Source: Aralia elata
Taxonomy: Eukaryota; Streptophyta; Magnoliopsida; Apiales; Araliaceae
Length of the DNA stretch: 64,000 nucleotides
Assembly: GCA_034770075.1 (NCBI GenBank)
Contig: CM068380.1
Location: 39,574,695-39,638,694, forward strand
Reading direction: 5' to 3'
The notes under the pieces were generated by a model. It did not search any database. It was not told the DNA's origin and saw nothing but the letters and a program-made list of their open reading frames with translations. Shown here piece after piece: positions 53,793 to 64,000 of this stretch (its first letter is position 1; every line of letters starts with the position of its first letter). Made by a program: the position numbers and the translations under genes.

Positions 53793-54205
53793 ATCTGAGT
53801 TTTCTCTGCTTCATAGATAACCATCGTTGAATCTTCCATTCGTATGACACCTGCTGTATCAATTTTTTTGGTAACTGGGTCATCTTTGATTGCTATTGAA
53901 AGATTGCTTGAATGTTTTTAAGATCAACAAGTATAGAACTCAAAAATTCAAGGTCATCTGCTTTCGATTGTGCTACTTTAGATTTGTCAACTTGATGAAT
54001 CGCCTTTAGAAAATATAAAGGAGTGGTTGCTTCCGCATACTTCACTAGTAAATCTCTAAGTTCGCGCTCATATTGCTTTAAATCTTCACATAATTTCTCT
54101 TAAGCAAATAAAAAAACTCATGATTTTGTTACGTCAAACAAAAATCTGATACTCAACTTGCTTTATTTGAGCCCAAAGATAATCGGGAGTTATGTAAAAT
54201 GACAT
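53793..54205 (-). pseudogene. Unidentified two-exon gene fragment
   Basis: On the minus strand an ATG near 54205 opens a phrase (MSFYITPDYLWAQIKQVEYQ) of about 23 codons that ends at a TGA. After an AT-rich gap ending in TTTGCTTAAG, a second coding-like block reads YERELRDLLVKYAEATTPLY and onward for about 60 residues. A one-base shift later it continues with DTAGVIRMEDSTMVIYEAEK. The composition is convincingly protein-like and charged, but I do not recognise the family. The stop and the frame shift make it a likely pseudogene or exon relic. Confidence 0.4.
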
Positions 54206-54208
54206 TGT

Positions 54209-54233
54209 AAAAAAAAAAAAAAAAAAAAAAAAA
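54209..54233. repeat. Poly-A run of 25
   Basis: A pure A tract lies just beyond the gene fragment. On the fragment's strand it would be upstream poly-T, so it is not a poly-A tail of that fragment. It could be the tail of an unrelated plus-strand retroposed sequence, but none was recognised. Confidence 0.9.
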
Positions 54234-54384
54234 GAAGACTATTTTTTTGGACTCTAGGAACCTTAGTGAAAATAAGAAACAAAATAGGGAAAAAAAATTT
54301 GCAAAAATATTTGATTAGGTTACTTAATATTTTACTTGGTCATCAAGTATTTAGGTCTTTCTTATTCCTATATAAATATTTGTA

Positions 54385-54545
54385 ATCATGGTTGTTAAGG
54401 CATCGCCTAAGCGTCCAAGCGGTTGCTCAAGGGCTAGGCGAGGATACGCTTTGGTCGAAGTTCGTAAGTCGAGCGCCTTGACAGCAAAGTCGTCGCATTT
54501 GGTCGCCTAGTAAGACGACTTCTTGCTAAGTCGTCGCTTGACCAA
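54385..54545. repeat. GGCG/GCCTA-rich self-complementary block
   Basis: Phrases such as AAGGCATCGCCTAAGCG, GGCGAGGATACGC and GTCGTCGC alternate with their near complements. Similar blocks are scattered through many plant genomes. The element class is unclear and no ends could be defined. Confidence 0.45.
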
Positions 54546-54776
54546 CTGTTTTACGGATAATCCAGAATTCTAAGAGAGAGAAAGAGATGGAGAGAGAAAC
54601 TGTTGATTGCTGGTCGAGTTGCCGTCGCAACTTGGTTCCTCTAATTAGAGTGCCGACTGGATAAACATGATAAATGAAACGTGTTGATTTATGTTTGGCT
54701 TTTATTTGAGTATGGCTATATGGGTCAGTAGGATCTTATCCAAACAGGCCTTTGCTAAAGGATTACTGCTGGTTAA

Positions 54777-56804
54777 AAGCATTGCCTAGCGTTGGTGTTC
54801 ATTGCGCAGAAAATGCGACATTACTTTCTGGCGCACGAAGTGAAGATTGCAATCAGAACTGATCCGATCAGATATCTACTGACTAGGCCAGCATTAGTAG
54901 GAAGACCCGCTAGATGGATGATGATCCTTTCAGAATACGACATCAAGTGTGTGACACCGAAGGCGATCCGATGTCAAGCCTTAGCAGACCTGCTAGCTCA
55001 ATTTTCAAATGGAAAATATGAACCTCCCTCTGAGGATCTTCCAGGTGGAGAAGTGGAAGCAATCGACTTAATGGACGAAGACCCAGAATGGTGGAATTTG
55101 GCTTTCGACGGATCATTTGCAGAAGGTAAAGACGGAGCAGGAGTAGTGCTGACTACCAAAGAAGGGAAAGAAGTGGTCTTGTCATACAAATTGGACTTCC
55201 CTTGCACAAACAATGAAGCAGAATATGAGGCGTTTATATTGGGATTGTTGGCGGCTCAAGAGTTGGGGGCCAAGCATCTTAAAGTCAAGGGAGATTCAAA
55301 TCTGATAGTACAACAAATAAGAGGCCAATTCGCAATGAAGGAACCTATCTTGGCACCATATCGAACTATAGCACAGACGGTGATGGAGGCTTTCAAGAAG
55401 GTGGTGATTGAGTATGTGCCGAGAGGACAAAACAAACAACCTGACGCATTGGCAATTGTAGCATCTCGAGTGTTTGTCCAAGGAGAAGACCTAGATGTGA
55501 AGGTAATAAAAAGAGCCCTCCCAACCACGGTCCTAGATTTGTTCCCCAAAGATATGACAGATGATATCTCCCATAAATTGCAAACTAAGGAGGGAACAAT
55601 CTCACTAGTGGAACTTCAGAAATACAGCATCATCAAAGAGGACTTGTATCACAAAGAAGCAGATGGTGTATTGACACGATGTTTAGGGAGGCAGGAAGCG
55701 AAAAGAGTTTTGTATCAAGTACATGAAGAGAGCTGCGGATTAGCAGATATTGGGTTGTATCGCAGGTTGAAGCGCCAAGGGTATTATTGGCCTGAAATGA
55801 AGAAGGAAGCAGATACACTTCAACGACAATGTGTTTCATGCCAAGAATACCCTGGAGAGGAGGAATGCGCCTTCATTGATGACATAGCGGATTGGCGAAT
55901 CTCTTATGTGGAGTTTTTACAAAGCGGCAATCTTCCCGCCGAAAAGAAGGAAGCAGTCATAATAAGGAGGAAGTCACAACGTTTCTTCTTACAAAATGGA
56001 GAATTGTTTAGAAGAGGGTTCAATGGCAAGCTCTTACGGTGTTTGGAGATAGGAGAGGCCAAAGATTTGGTCTACCAAATGCACAAAGATGAACACCAAG
56101 GGGGAGCCAAGTTGTACAAACGGTTGATTGATCACGGTTACTATTGGCCAAAAATGGAAGGAGATTGTATAAATTTTGTCAAGAAATGCCATGTTTGCCA
56201 AATCCATGAGAATTTGATTCATGCTCTCGCTGTAGACCTGCGGACCATAGCAACACCATGGCCCTTTCATACATGGGGAATGGATCTTATAGGTCCCATT
56301 CATCTTAATTCCAAAGGCAACATATGGATCTTGACCGCTACTGAGATGTACACAAAGTGGGTAGAGGCAATCCCTTTGAAGAGGGCTACGGGGCCAGCAG
56401 TGGCAAATTTCATCAAGGAACATATCATTTGTCGGTTCGGGATCCCGAAGATCATTTTATCAGATAATGGAACTCCCTTCATCAATAGGGACGTTAAAAG
56501 TCTGATGGAAAGATACAGGGTGAAGCACTACAAATCATCACCCTACTACCCGAAAGACAATGGGCAAGCAGAAGCCACAAACAAAACTTTGATCAAGATT
56601 TTATCAAAAACCCTAGACGATCATTCGAAGACATGGGCAGAGCAATTACCGATGGCATTATGGGCATATCGAACTTCAAAAAGAAAGCCTACAGGTGAAA
56701 CCCCATATGCTTTAGTCTATGGAGAAGAAGCTATCTTGCCCACCGAAATAGAAATCCCTTCGGCTAGGATGAGACTCCGAAGCTTAGTCGAGGAAGAGAA
56801 CTGA
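54777..56804 (+). pseudogene. pol: Tat-lineage Gypsy pol: RNase H, second RNase H, integrase
   Basis: The open phase begins inside the RT-linked RNase H (ALVFIAQKMRHYFLAH, IRTDPIRYLL); RT, protease and gag are missing. A second, archaeal-type RNase H follows at about residues 98-225 of the frame from 54792 (WNLAFDGSFAEGKDGAG, NNEAEYEAFILGL, KGDSNLIVQQI), which is diagnostic of the Tat/Ogre group. Two zinc-binding segments come next: HEESCG with CVSC, and HKDEH with CHVC. The integrase core has WGMDLIGPI, LSDNGTPF and DNGQAEATNK. The frame ends at TGA 56802-56804, and a second TGA occurs shortly after. No 5' end is present, so it cannot be autonomous. Confidence 0.93.
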
Positions 56805-57119
56805 CCAGCAGCCCCGGAGGCCTTAGCTAACTTCTGAGACCAAGCCAAAGAAAAATTGGAACGGTATCACGAAAGACTGCGACGACGATACAATATCGCA
56901 GTGGTATCGCGACAAATTCTGGTGGGGGACTTGGTGCTCAAGACAGCGAATCAAGTCATGAGGGGAACACCAACCAACAAATTCTACCCCAAATGGGAAG
57001 GCCCGTATAGGGTACGAGAGATCTCCGAAAGCGGGTATTGCAAAATATCTCGTGTGGGATCAAATGCTATCTCAGGCCGATTGAACGAAATGGGTAAAGA
57101 AATATTACACATGAGATAG
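56805..57119 (+). pseudogene. pol: Tat integrase C terminus after nonsense codons
   Basis: The same reading phase continues through a TGA near 56838 to an open stretch with ERYHERLRRRYN and GDLVLKTANQ, and the GPF-like KFYPKWEGPYRVREI. It ends at TAG 57117-57119, which fits the natural pol terminus. The interrupting stops sit where related proteins have W and R codons. Confidence 0.85.
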
Positions 57120-57636
57120 TCATCACAAAAGTTATACTTTCAACTTTAAAAGTAATTGAGGCACCTGACTATAAGCCCTCAAAGTTATACTTTCAACTTT
57201 AAAAGTAATCGAGGCACTTGACTATAAGTCCTCAACCTGAAAAAATTGCACTTTATCTCTAAAAGTGGCAAACGTTATGCTTTCTCCGACAAAAGCAAGA
57301 TTTATTATTTTTATGAAAATTTTGAAACGTTATGCTTTTCGTTAAAAGCAATTTGATTATCAATAAATTATCAAACTTTTACTTATACTTGAATGTTTTT
57401 TTTTAAAAAAAATAAAAAATAATATATATACATGTTATTGACAACATTAATGTTTACCTATTCATAATACCTATTGTTGTCTTAGAGTATTAATTTGAGT
57501 AACTTGAGATTCAATGATAAATATTGAGTTTTAAGGAATCATTCAAATTAAAGGCAATCAACAAGGTTAAAGAAACTCTACTTTGATAAATGAAATGTGT
57601 AAATGAGTTTCTGATACAGGAAAAGGAAAAAAGAGA
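57120..57636 (+). other. Spacer between pol and antisense gene
   Basis: A unit of about 54 bases (AAAGTTATACTTTCAACTTT and onward) is repeated at about 57127 and 57181. Shorter related phrases with GTTATGCTTT follow to about 57340. The remainder is AT-rich without a gene. Confidence 0.6.
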
Positions 57637-58122
57637 CTACAGAAAGTCATGATCTAAAGGCCATGACATATCAAACTGAAGAGAAGGCATAGCTAAGGCT
57701 TCTAAATTAGTAATGGCAGCATCCCGAATCTCGAGATTTTCAGCTTTCAATTTCTTGTCTCGAGTAGCTGATTCTAAGTCCTGAAGCTGACGCTCTACCT
57801 CCTGAAGCTGGGACTTTAGATCTTGGGAATGGATCTTCAATTTGTTTGCGGCTTTGTCAAGCTCCGAAATCTGTGCTGAAAAGGAGTTATCTTCACACTT
57901 ACGTACAGCAACATCCGAACGTAGCCCAACCAGATTAAAATTTGACTTGAAGAGATCCAGTCTAGCCCGAAAAGGGGACATATCAACACCCACGGCTGCA
58001 AGGTCTACCTCATCGCTAAATTTCTTCAAGTCCTTGACTCGCAAAGAGTATAAAGAAAGAGTGTGCAACCCAAGAACAAGGCCTGCGAGCTGATCTAGGA
58101 AGAAGGTTTGGGCAGAAGACAC
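57637..58122 (-). pseudogene. Antisense ORF, coiled-coil C-terminal part
   Basis: The minus-strand open frame of 161 codons contains a heptad-like stretch (ISELDKAANKLKIHSQDLKS and onward, then RQLQDLESATRDKKLKAENL) that predicts a coiled coil. It ends at a stop 57637-57639. It lies downstream of the PMD exons on the same strand and is probably the C-terminal exon of the same gene. No other domain is recognised. Confidence 0.6.
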
Positions 58123-59073
58123 CTTAATAATCAGCTGATCAAGTATCTATGGGAACCGAGCTAGGAGACGCTCAAGACTTTCCTGACTAGAAGATGATAT
58201 CTGGAAACCCCTCCAAGAAACAAGATCTGCACTTGGATTGAAGGAAGCTCTGGCAGAAGCTACTTTAGAGGCCATCATAGAATTTGTCGAGATAAAGGAT
58301 GGAGGAGCAAGGGGCTGCTGTGCTGCTGATAAATCCTCGATGCCTTGGTCATCCGGAAGACAACCCGGAGGATAACCGAAGTCATTATATAGCGAGGTGT
58401 CAACATTCGGATTGAGAGCATCAAATCAGGTAAGCGCATCAACAGGCAAAGGCAAATCTTGCATCTTCTCGCTTTGAAAACAAGATGATAAAGCATAATA
58501 TATTTGGGAGAAAGAAAGAAAATTCAAAAAGAAGATGATATATTTACCAAAGAAAGATACTCACAAGATAGTCAATGGAAAAATAGTTGGGAGATGCCAC
58601 AGAAGGCGGAATGTCGTTCAACCCACCCAAAGTGCTATCAACCCGAGAAATCACCAACTCGGCAGAATCCTTCTGGGGCATCAGCAATAGTCTGAGAAGG
58701 ATCCCCCCTCGAGGAAGCAGGAGTCTCACCGGTATCCTCAGGCCTATCATGTGGAGAAGTTATAAGAGGGCTTGAGGAAATTGCTGTATCACCCACAACA
58801 AGGCTCGAGCTCACATAAGATAAAGTGTCCTTAGCGTCAAGACTAACACAAGCATCATGTGATGAAGACGACTCAACGCTGATAGAGATAGGTCGAGGAG
58901 GGTCACAACTTGTAGAAGCCGCCGCGGTTGCCCCATTTGCAGTACTAGACATAAACTCAAGAGGAACATCATCATCCTCTTCATCAGCATCGACAATCTA
59001 AAAACGGTAGAAATAGTGATATAAGTAATCACGAAAGCAGCTATGTAGATAGTAACAGACATAAATGAAGATA
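58123..59073 (-). pseudogene. Antisense gene, serine-rich middle part
   Basis: Open frames at 58275-58496 and 58638-58952 are rich in serine, proline and aspartate, without a domain. The phases change between segments, so introns or frameshifts must separate them. Exon limits are not secure. It is included because it lies between the PMD exons and the coiled-coil tail. Confidence 0.4.
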
Positions 59074-60240
59074 CTACAAAAAAAAAATATATACCAAATT
59101 TCTACGGCGTTTCTTGACCGGATCTTCGGCTGCCGACACACTAGGACTAGCATCATCAAGAGGGCGCTTTGCTAATGGCCTTAAGCGAAGCATGATGCCA
59201 GGATGACTAACCGGGGACACGGTAGAAGCAATAGGAGCCAACTCAGAATCTGTAGTGGTAGATGCTCTTGTTTTAGAACGAGTAATTCTCATTTCCCCGG
59301 CATCAGAGGATCCCTGAGGAGGAGTTGGAGGAGGCATCCGAGACAGAGATAACTGAGTCCGTGGTGGAAGGTTCCTGGAGGTAGTAGGGGCCTGTACGGG
59401 AAGAATAGCTAGGTCACTTTGAGAATGCACACCTGCTGATTGAGGAGGAGAAGACTTAGGCATCAAGGCCTCACGCTCAATAAACCGGCTACTGGCTGGC
59501 CACTGTTCCGAACGGACATTGGGCTTAGGAGAACATAACATCCTAGCCCATTGAAGACGCTTGGGAGGAGAAGCTGGTATAGAGCACATCAGGGTGTCTT
59601 CCTCCCACCTCTTAAGATTGATTTGCCAATAGTTGCGTTCACCAGTAGTATACCACCCACTCCGAGTATCAGTTGGTATGACAAAGGCAAAGGAAAAGGA
59701 TCTGTGAGGAGCAGCTAGGGTTCTGGAAAGGCCCATGCAAAAGAGGGGGAGGTAGACACGAAATTGAGAAGAGCAATCTCATTAGTCTCCTTGCAAGTAC
59801 GACCGAAGGGACGCTCCAGGTCAAATCCAAACTGCCCCATAACCCTATGAGGATTATAAAGTACAGTACCAAAATCATTATCCTCAATAAAATATGGAAG
59901 CTCCGCAGCCCGAAGGAAGACGAACCAGGACAATGAAGAACCACTCAACTCGTTGGTGTTTAGATAAGAGTGAGACTCACGCCTATAGAAGTGAGGCAGG
60001 TGACCACCGTTTTCTGAGGCAAAAGTGTAGGGACGAGCAATGAAGCATGAAAAATCATCAATGAAAAGCCGCAAGTTTGAACTAAATCGGTAATCAATCC
60101 AGCGGGCTGTCCGGGGGTTGATGTGGGGCGATGAATGAAGACTTCTTTTTCCTCTTAGAAAGATGTTCAAGAGAAAAATAACCCTTGAAACGCTCGAAGA
60201 GGAAGATCTGAAGGAGCCTGGAATGAAGCAATTCACATCG
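59074..60240 (-). pseudogene. Antisense PMD gene: C-terminal part of the domain, linker, NLS-like motif
   Basis: After an acceptor-like TTTCGTTTACTCAG near 60243, one phase reads LHSRLLQIFLFERFKGYF. After a shift the next reads RTARWIDYRFSSNLRLF and later YNPHRVMGQFGFDLERP, both in the order expected of the plant mobile domain. The following frame (59074-59736) begins with a related GWYTTGERNYWQINL segment, continues in a proline/serine linker and ends near KKRRRN, a possible nuclear signal. At least one frameshift is needed to join the parts, so it is decayed. Confidence 0.65.
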
Positions 60241-60299
60241 TACCTGAGTAAACGAAAAAGGAGGATTGATAATTCAAGAAAAAGAAGAAAAAAGTGCAG

Positions 60300-60830
60300 T
60301 GCGAAAGACAGTTAATGAAAGTATGAATACGAATACCTCCCAACAGATTCTCTCAAAGCAAAGGCCGCGTCATCTAAACGGCGATACAAGGTTCCCAAAA
60401 AGAGGGAAGCAAGAGGAACCTCCAAACCCCGAGATAGCAGAGCTGCTAAGCTAAATATACGGGCTGAAGGACCGTCAACAGGAGACCCGAGAAAGAGAAA
60501 ACTGGACAACCACATAGCCAGATAGGCTGCCAGAGGAAAAAGACAAGACTCCTTACGAAAAGCAAGGACGGATTTGTCGTAAGTAGAACTATCCCACTGG
60601 TTAGTTTTGTAATCCCGAAAGAAGTAGCGCACCCAAGATAACCAGGAAGTCTTCTGCCGGCTAGTGGTCTCGAAATCTGGAAGGAGTGTGTTACCTTTGA
60701 ATCGTGAAACGTAATGGGAAGATTGCTTAAAGGCTTCTATCAAGTAGGCAACACACTCAGCATCTCTAGCGGACATACTAGATGGGTCACAAGAAGCCGA
60801 AGCGACAGCAGGAAGGCTACAAGATATAAC
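60300..60830 (-). pseudogene. Antisense PMD gene: central exon
   Basis: After an acceptor-like TATCTTGTAG near 60818 a long open phase reads to about 60330. It includes ARDAECVAYLIEAFKQSSHY, WLSWVRYFFRD and LFPLAAYLAMWLSSFLF, and ends near RLDDAAFALRE, followed by a donor-like GAG|GTATTC. The pattern of an exon with flanking splice signals is clear. The WLSYWVLPS-like feature of many PMD proteins is only loosely matched. Confidence 0.65.
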
Positions 60831-60899
60831 TCAAAATAAGTACATAATTTGGAAAAAAAGAAGGGGGAATAAGAACGAATGAAAGAAACAGAAGGAAAG

Positions 60900-61495
60900 G
60901 CTTACTGGTAGAGAACATAGACATCCTCTAGAGTAGGGGTGAATTTCCCCTAAGCAGTAACGAATGTGCATGAAGAAGAGCACCAACGGGAAATTAACAC
61001 AGTAAGGGCGTCATGATCCTGTTGGATACGTAAATCCCTACATAGTTGAATGCAGCGATATATGCCTGCACTCTTTAGTATAGTCTTATACTCAGCATTC
61101 CCGAGGATCTCGTCGGTCCAATGTTGCCATCCCTCAAAGCGGTTAGATGAGTCAGACAGGAAGCGAAAGGGACTGAAAGGGTATTCTTGTTTCTCTATGC
61201 ACATGCGGGGAATGCAATCGGAATGGGGGAAGTCGCCCTAACCTCCGCAAGCCGCGACATAAAGAAACAAGCTTTCTTTCTCTGGTGGAGGAAAAGTTGT
61301 ACGATCATAAGTCCTGACTTGCTCCCAGAAGGCGTCAGAAGGCCCAAAAAAGGGAGCCCTTCCCCAATCACTGACAAAGGGAGTTACCTTGGAAGTCTTC
61401 AAGTCTTCAGAGCATTCGGTTGACGAGGCCTGCAAGTAAGGAAGACTCCACATAAAGGGTACTAAAGAGCAAGGAAAGGATGTCAAGTAACACAT
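60900..61495 (-). pseudogene. Antisense PMD gene: N-terminal exon
   Basis: The frame reads PSDAFWEQVRTYDRTTFPP, then a TAG, then FSPFRFLSDSS, GWQHWTDEILG and ISRWCSSSCTFVTA, a second TAG, and FTPTLEDVYVLYQ. The last motif is the classic plant mobile domain phrase. Two nonsense codons occur, near 61238 and near 60950. It ends at a donor-like CAGTAAGC. PMD proteins are plant-specific and some act in silencing or genome stability. Copies also occur antisense inside Tat-lineage retrotransposons, which fits this position between pol and 3' LTR. Confidence 0.78.
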
Positions 61496-61499
61496 TTGA

Positions 61500-63327
61500 A
61501 TTTGAGTATGCTTACCATGGTAAGGGAAAAATCTGAGATTTACACTTGAGAATACCTGAAAAGAAGAAGAAATAAAGTCAGAGAAGGATCAAAATCACAA
61601 TTATGAAAGAATTATTTTTTAAAATTTTTTTCTGAAATACTTCGGACAGCCAAAATGCATCCTTCGGAGCCATTTTTTGACTTATTTTGGTATATGTCAT
61701 GGCCGAAACGATGACTTTCGTAGTACTCGTCGATACGGTCGTTTTGATATATTATGGGCCCCTAAACTCCAAACGGAACAAAAGTTATGGTCAAAATAGC
61801 GGTCACGATTCCCAAAGTTCATTTTTTCACATTATTTGACATTTTTTCCCCTAGGGTTCGCCCCCCTAGGGTTTGGCCCCCTAGGGCTCGGCCATGCAAG
61901 GAGGTCCCGCTAACGAGTATTTTTTTGTGTTTACTTCACGATTTCGTCGAAAAATGCCAATTTTCCTTTATTATCCGAGGGAATCCTACCGAGATATGAT
62001 TCAGGTAACGGGGCTCGGAAGACAAAAGAAAAAATTAGGGGTACCTAAAAAAAAAAAAAAAAAACTAGGGCTCAGCTTCCCCCTATAGGGTTCGCCCCCC
62101 TAGGGTTCGGCCACCTATAGAGTTCGGCCCCCTAGGGGGGATTCTTTTGTGTACCTTTGAAATTCTGATGCTCCACAAATCAACTTGTCGGAACGAATGC
62201 TTTTTTGTCGCAACAAATATTGTATCTTCCTTTATTATCCGAGGGAACCCTACCGAGATATGATCAAGGTAATGAGGCTCGGAAGTCATAAGAAAGGTTA
62301 CAATGACCTGAAAAGAAAAGTAGGTGAAGCAAGTCAAGAAGAAGTTCGATAGAAAGCATTCAAATAAACAGAAAAATTGAAAGAAAGAGAGGAGGGACGG
62401 AGCCTCCCCCTAGGATTCGGGTACCCCCTTAGGGTTCGGCCCTATAGGGTTCAACCCTTAGGGTTCGGCCCTATAGGGGTGGAATTGCTTTTTTACCTCT
62501 TTCCCAAGCTGAGGAACGTTTGCTTGAAGACTTCTTGGTGATCTTCCGACTTGAAGGAAGAGAGAAAATGCCAAGACAAAAAATTGCACGATGAAAAGAA
62601 AAGCCTAAGTGACTTGGGAGATGTATATATTCAAACTGCATACTTGCAACAGAAAAGGAAGCAACCTCTATTTTCCTATTAAGGAAGATTTCGAAATATA
62701 AAGATGAGTTTATTTGAGCTTACTTCTAAATAAAAATATATATAGATAGAAATTTCGAAATTTGTATATATTTGATATTTTAATGGAATTTCGAAAAAAT
62801 ATATATTTGATATTTTATTCCTAATGAAAATGAAAATTGCGAAAAAATATATATTTGATATCTGATATTTTTATTCCTAACAATAGGGAAATTTGGAAAT
62901 TAATATATATATATATATATATATATTTAATATTTGATTTCCTTAAGAGGAAAGACTTTGCTTTACAAAAATTTAATAAAGGAAGATTTTGATTTATTTC
63001 CAAAAAAATAAAATAAGATTTGATTCTAAAAGATTGGATTTTATTTAGTGATATCTGATGATCTACCTTGTTTTAATTCTCAGAAAAATAAGGAAACAAA
63101 TATTGAGCAAGATACGAAAAGTTTTCAGATGATCTACCAAGAGGTCCAAGGAAGAGCCCTTCTAGGTCTTGCCTCCCTAGGGTTTAACCCTAAGGGTTTG
63201 GCCCCTAGGGATTCCCTCTTCTAGGACCACCCTTGTGTTCAAGACTTGGACAAGTGGAGTCACACAAAATCATTCAAAAGCTTGGAGTATTTTGCACGAG
63301 AGTCTCTCGGGAATCATGATTCCCGTG
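61500..63327 (+). other. Tat 3' untranslated region
   Basis: This is non-coding sequence between the antisense gene and the polypurine tract. It carries repeated CCCTAGGGTTCGGCC blocks and longer tandem units (61845-62480). An A run is at 62047-62064 and AT-rich sequence with a dinucleotide run (62902-62926) follows. Open frames here are small and unsupported. Confidence 0.6.
61845..62480 (+). repeat. Tandem units of about 240 bp with CCCTAGGGTTCGGCC clusters
   Basis: Two long units (about 61850-62085 and 62090-62340) share TTTGTGT, CCTTTATTATCCGAGGGAA, TACCGAGATATGAT and GGCTCGGAAG. Each is headed by several CCCCTAGGGTTCGGCC-type 16-20 base repeats. A third cluster heads a partial unit at 62400-62480, and a fourth short cluster occurs at 63175-63215. 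Confidence 0.82.
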
Positions 63328-63338
63328 CAGGGGACAAA
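63328..63338 (+). promoter_or_regulatory. Polypurine tract of Tat element
   Basis: GCAGGGGACAAA lies directly before TGTGGGTCC. Position and composition fit the plus-strand primer. The exact LTR start cannot be confirmed because the 5' LTR is absent. Confidence 0.6.
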
Positions 63339-64000
63339 TGTGGGTCCAAGTGCATATTAGGGTTCACATGACCTAATTGAAATAAATGTACAAATTAGGG
63401 TTTACATAACCTAATTAAATGTACAAATTAGGGTCCATGATGTAATTAAATGGATACCGGAAAAGACAAAAATAAATGTGCTAGACCCGGGAAAGCTTCC
63501 ACGTGTTCCAAGGCAGAAGACTCGTGGATGCGACCCATTTTGGGAATTGATTGAGGGATTGGCGGCTAGAAGGACAGGGCAATTTGGGCATTATTTTTAT
63601 GACTAAAGGGTATTTCTGGAATTTCCCCTTAAAGACATGACTAAAGGGTATTTCGGGAATTTCCCTTAAAAGATGTGCCTGACATGTGACTACTTCCCAG
63701 GAAAGTTCTATAAATAGTCCTTCTATTCTAAGAAGGGATCGCTCTCAGAACATTACACTTGGACTCTTGGAAGCTCTGTGCACTTGGAACTCTCTCCCAA
63801 CTCGAAGACTCAAGAAGGCTCTTGGAATCCCTGCTACCCTAACCCGGTTTTCGGATTCTGAGAGTTCTGCCACGTGTCATTGGAGTAATCACCCACCTGT
63901 TCTTCTCCCCTCTTCAATCAATCAATTCCTTATTCTTCGTGGATTTCTCGCCTCTCCAGTCAACACGAAACCCTAACCCTAGCAAGGCGCGATTTCCTTG
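63339..64000 (+). mobile_element. 3' LTR of Tat element, incomplete at window edge
   Basis: It begins TGTGGGTCCAAG. Repeated phrases AAATTAGGGTTTACATAACC (63390-63440) and ACTAAAGGGTATTTC (63601 and 63639) occur. A TATA-like CTATAAATAG at 63708-63717 marks a probable LTR promoter. The open frame at 63686-63976 follows the TATA box but has no known product. The end of the LTR lies outside the window. Confidence 0.65.

Noticed and set aside
54209..54233. Poly-A tail of a processed pseudogene
   Set aside because: The neighbouring gene fragment is on the other strand and appears to keep an intron-like gap, so the tract is not its tail.
58504..58775. Plus-strand open frames
   Set aside because: They lie opposite the antisense gene and show no domain; likely shadows.

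Overview
The window looks like plant nuclear DNA: an AT-rich angiosperm chromosome segment, probably from a eudicot. The evidence is plant LTR retrotransposons of both Copia and Gypsy types, plant-type 5S rDNA remnants, a plant GRF zinc-finger relic, a plant mobile domain (PMD) gene relic, and one plausible host exon with a canonical splice donor. No prokaryotic features or complete host genes are visible. Most coding potential belongs to transposable elements.

Positions 1-852 are a Copia LTR fragment fused to a scrap of Gypsy LTR. It ends inside a decayed 5S rDNA array (853-1551). Positions 1552 to about 6535 are an old Gypsy-type LTR interrupted by a second Gypsy LTR-like insertion (3769-5637, target duplication CTTAG). 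From about 6540 to 37483 lies a nest of insertions. Copia element B (minus strand) carries Copia element A (minus strand) in its gag. A carries two solo LTRs of one Gypsy family, at 8528-23899 in its pol and at 27517-31857 in its 5' LTR. The first solo LTR carries a young, almost complete chromodomain Gypsy element at 9506-21316 (LTRs of 2.9 kb, target duplication AAAGT). That element has an intact extra coiled-coil ORF, gag, and a pol broken by two nonsense codons.

Positions 37484-45671 hold two inverted copies of another long LTR. Between them are internal sequence with tandem repeats and a solo Copia LTR (40774-42577, target duplication GATAA). Positions 45672-46514 are another Copia LTR piece. 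The only gene-like stretch is 46515-54205. It contains a GRF zinc-finger pseudogene, a decayed hAT transposon, exon 1 of a D-isomer 2-hydroxyacid dehydrogenase-like gene, a MITE, a solo Copia LTR (49938-50487, target duplication AAACC), a 214-bp tandem duplication and a decayed two-exon fragment. From 54777 to the window end is the 3' half of a Tat-lineage Gypsy element: RNase H, a second RNase H, integrase, an antisense PMD pseudogene, tandem-repeat 3' sequence, polypurine tract and the start of the 3' LTR.

The least ordinary signals are these. Four short motifs in the Copia leader differ in concert between elements A and B at conserved spacing. A polypurine tract plus LTR start is duplicated in the chromodomain element, and a second element appears to have been built from such a duplication. 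GC-rich repeat blocks occupy LTRs and leaders of several unrelated families. A PMD gene lies antisense inside a Tat element. Coordinates of repeats and junctions come from reading the sequence by eye and may be off by a few bases where not marked by a target duplication.
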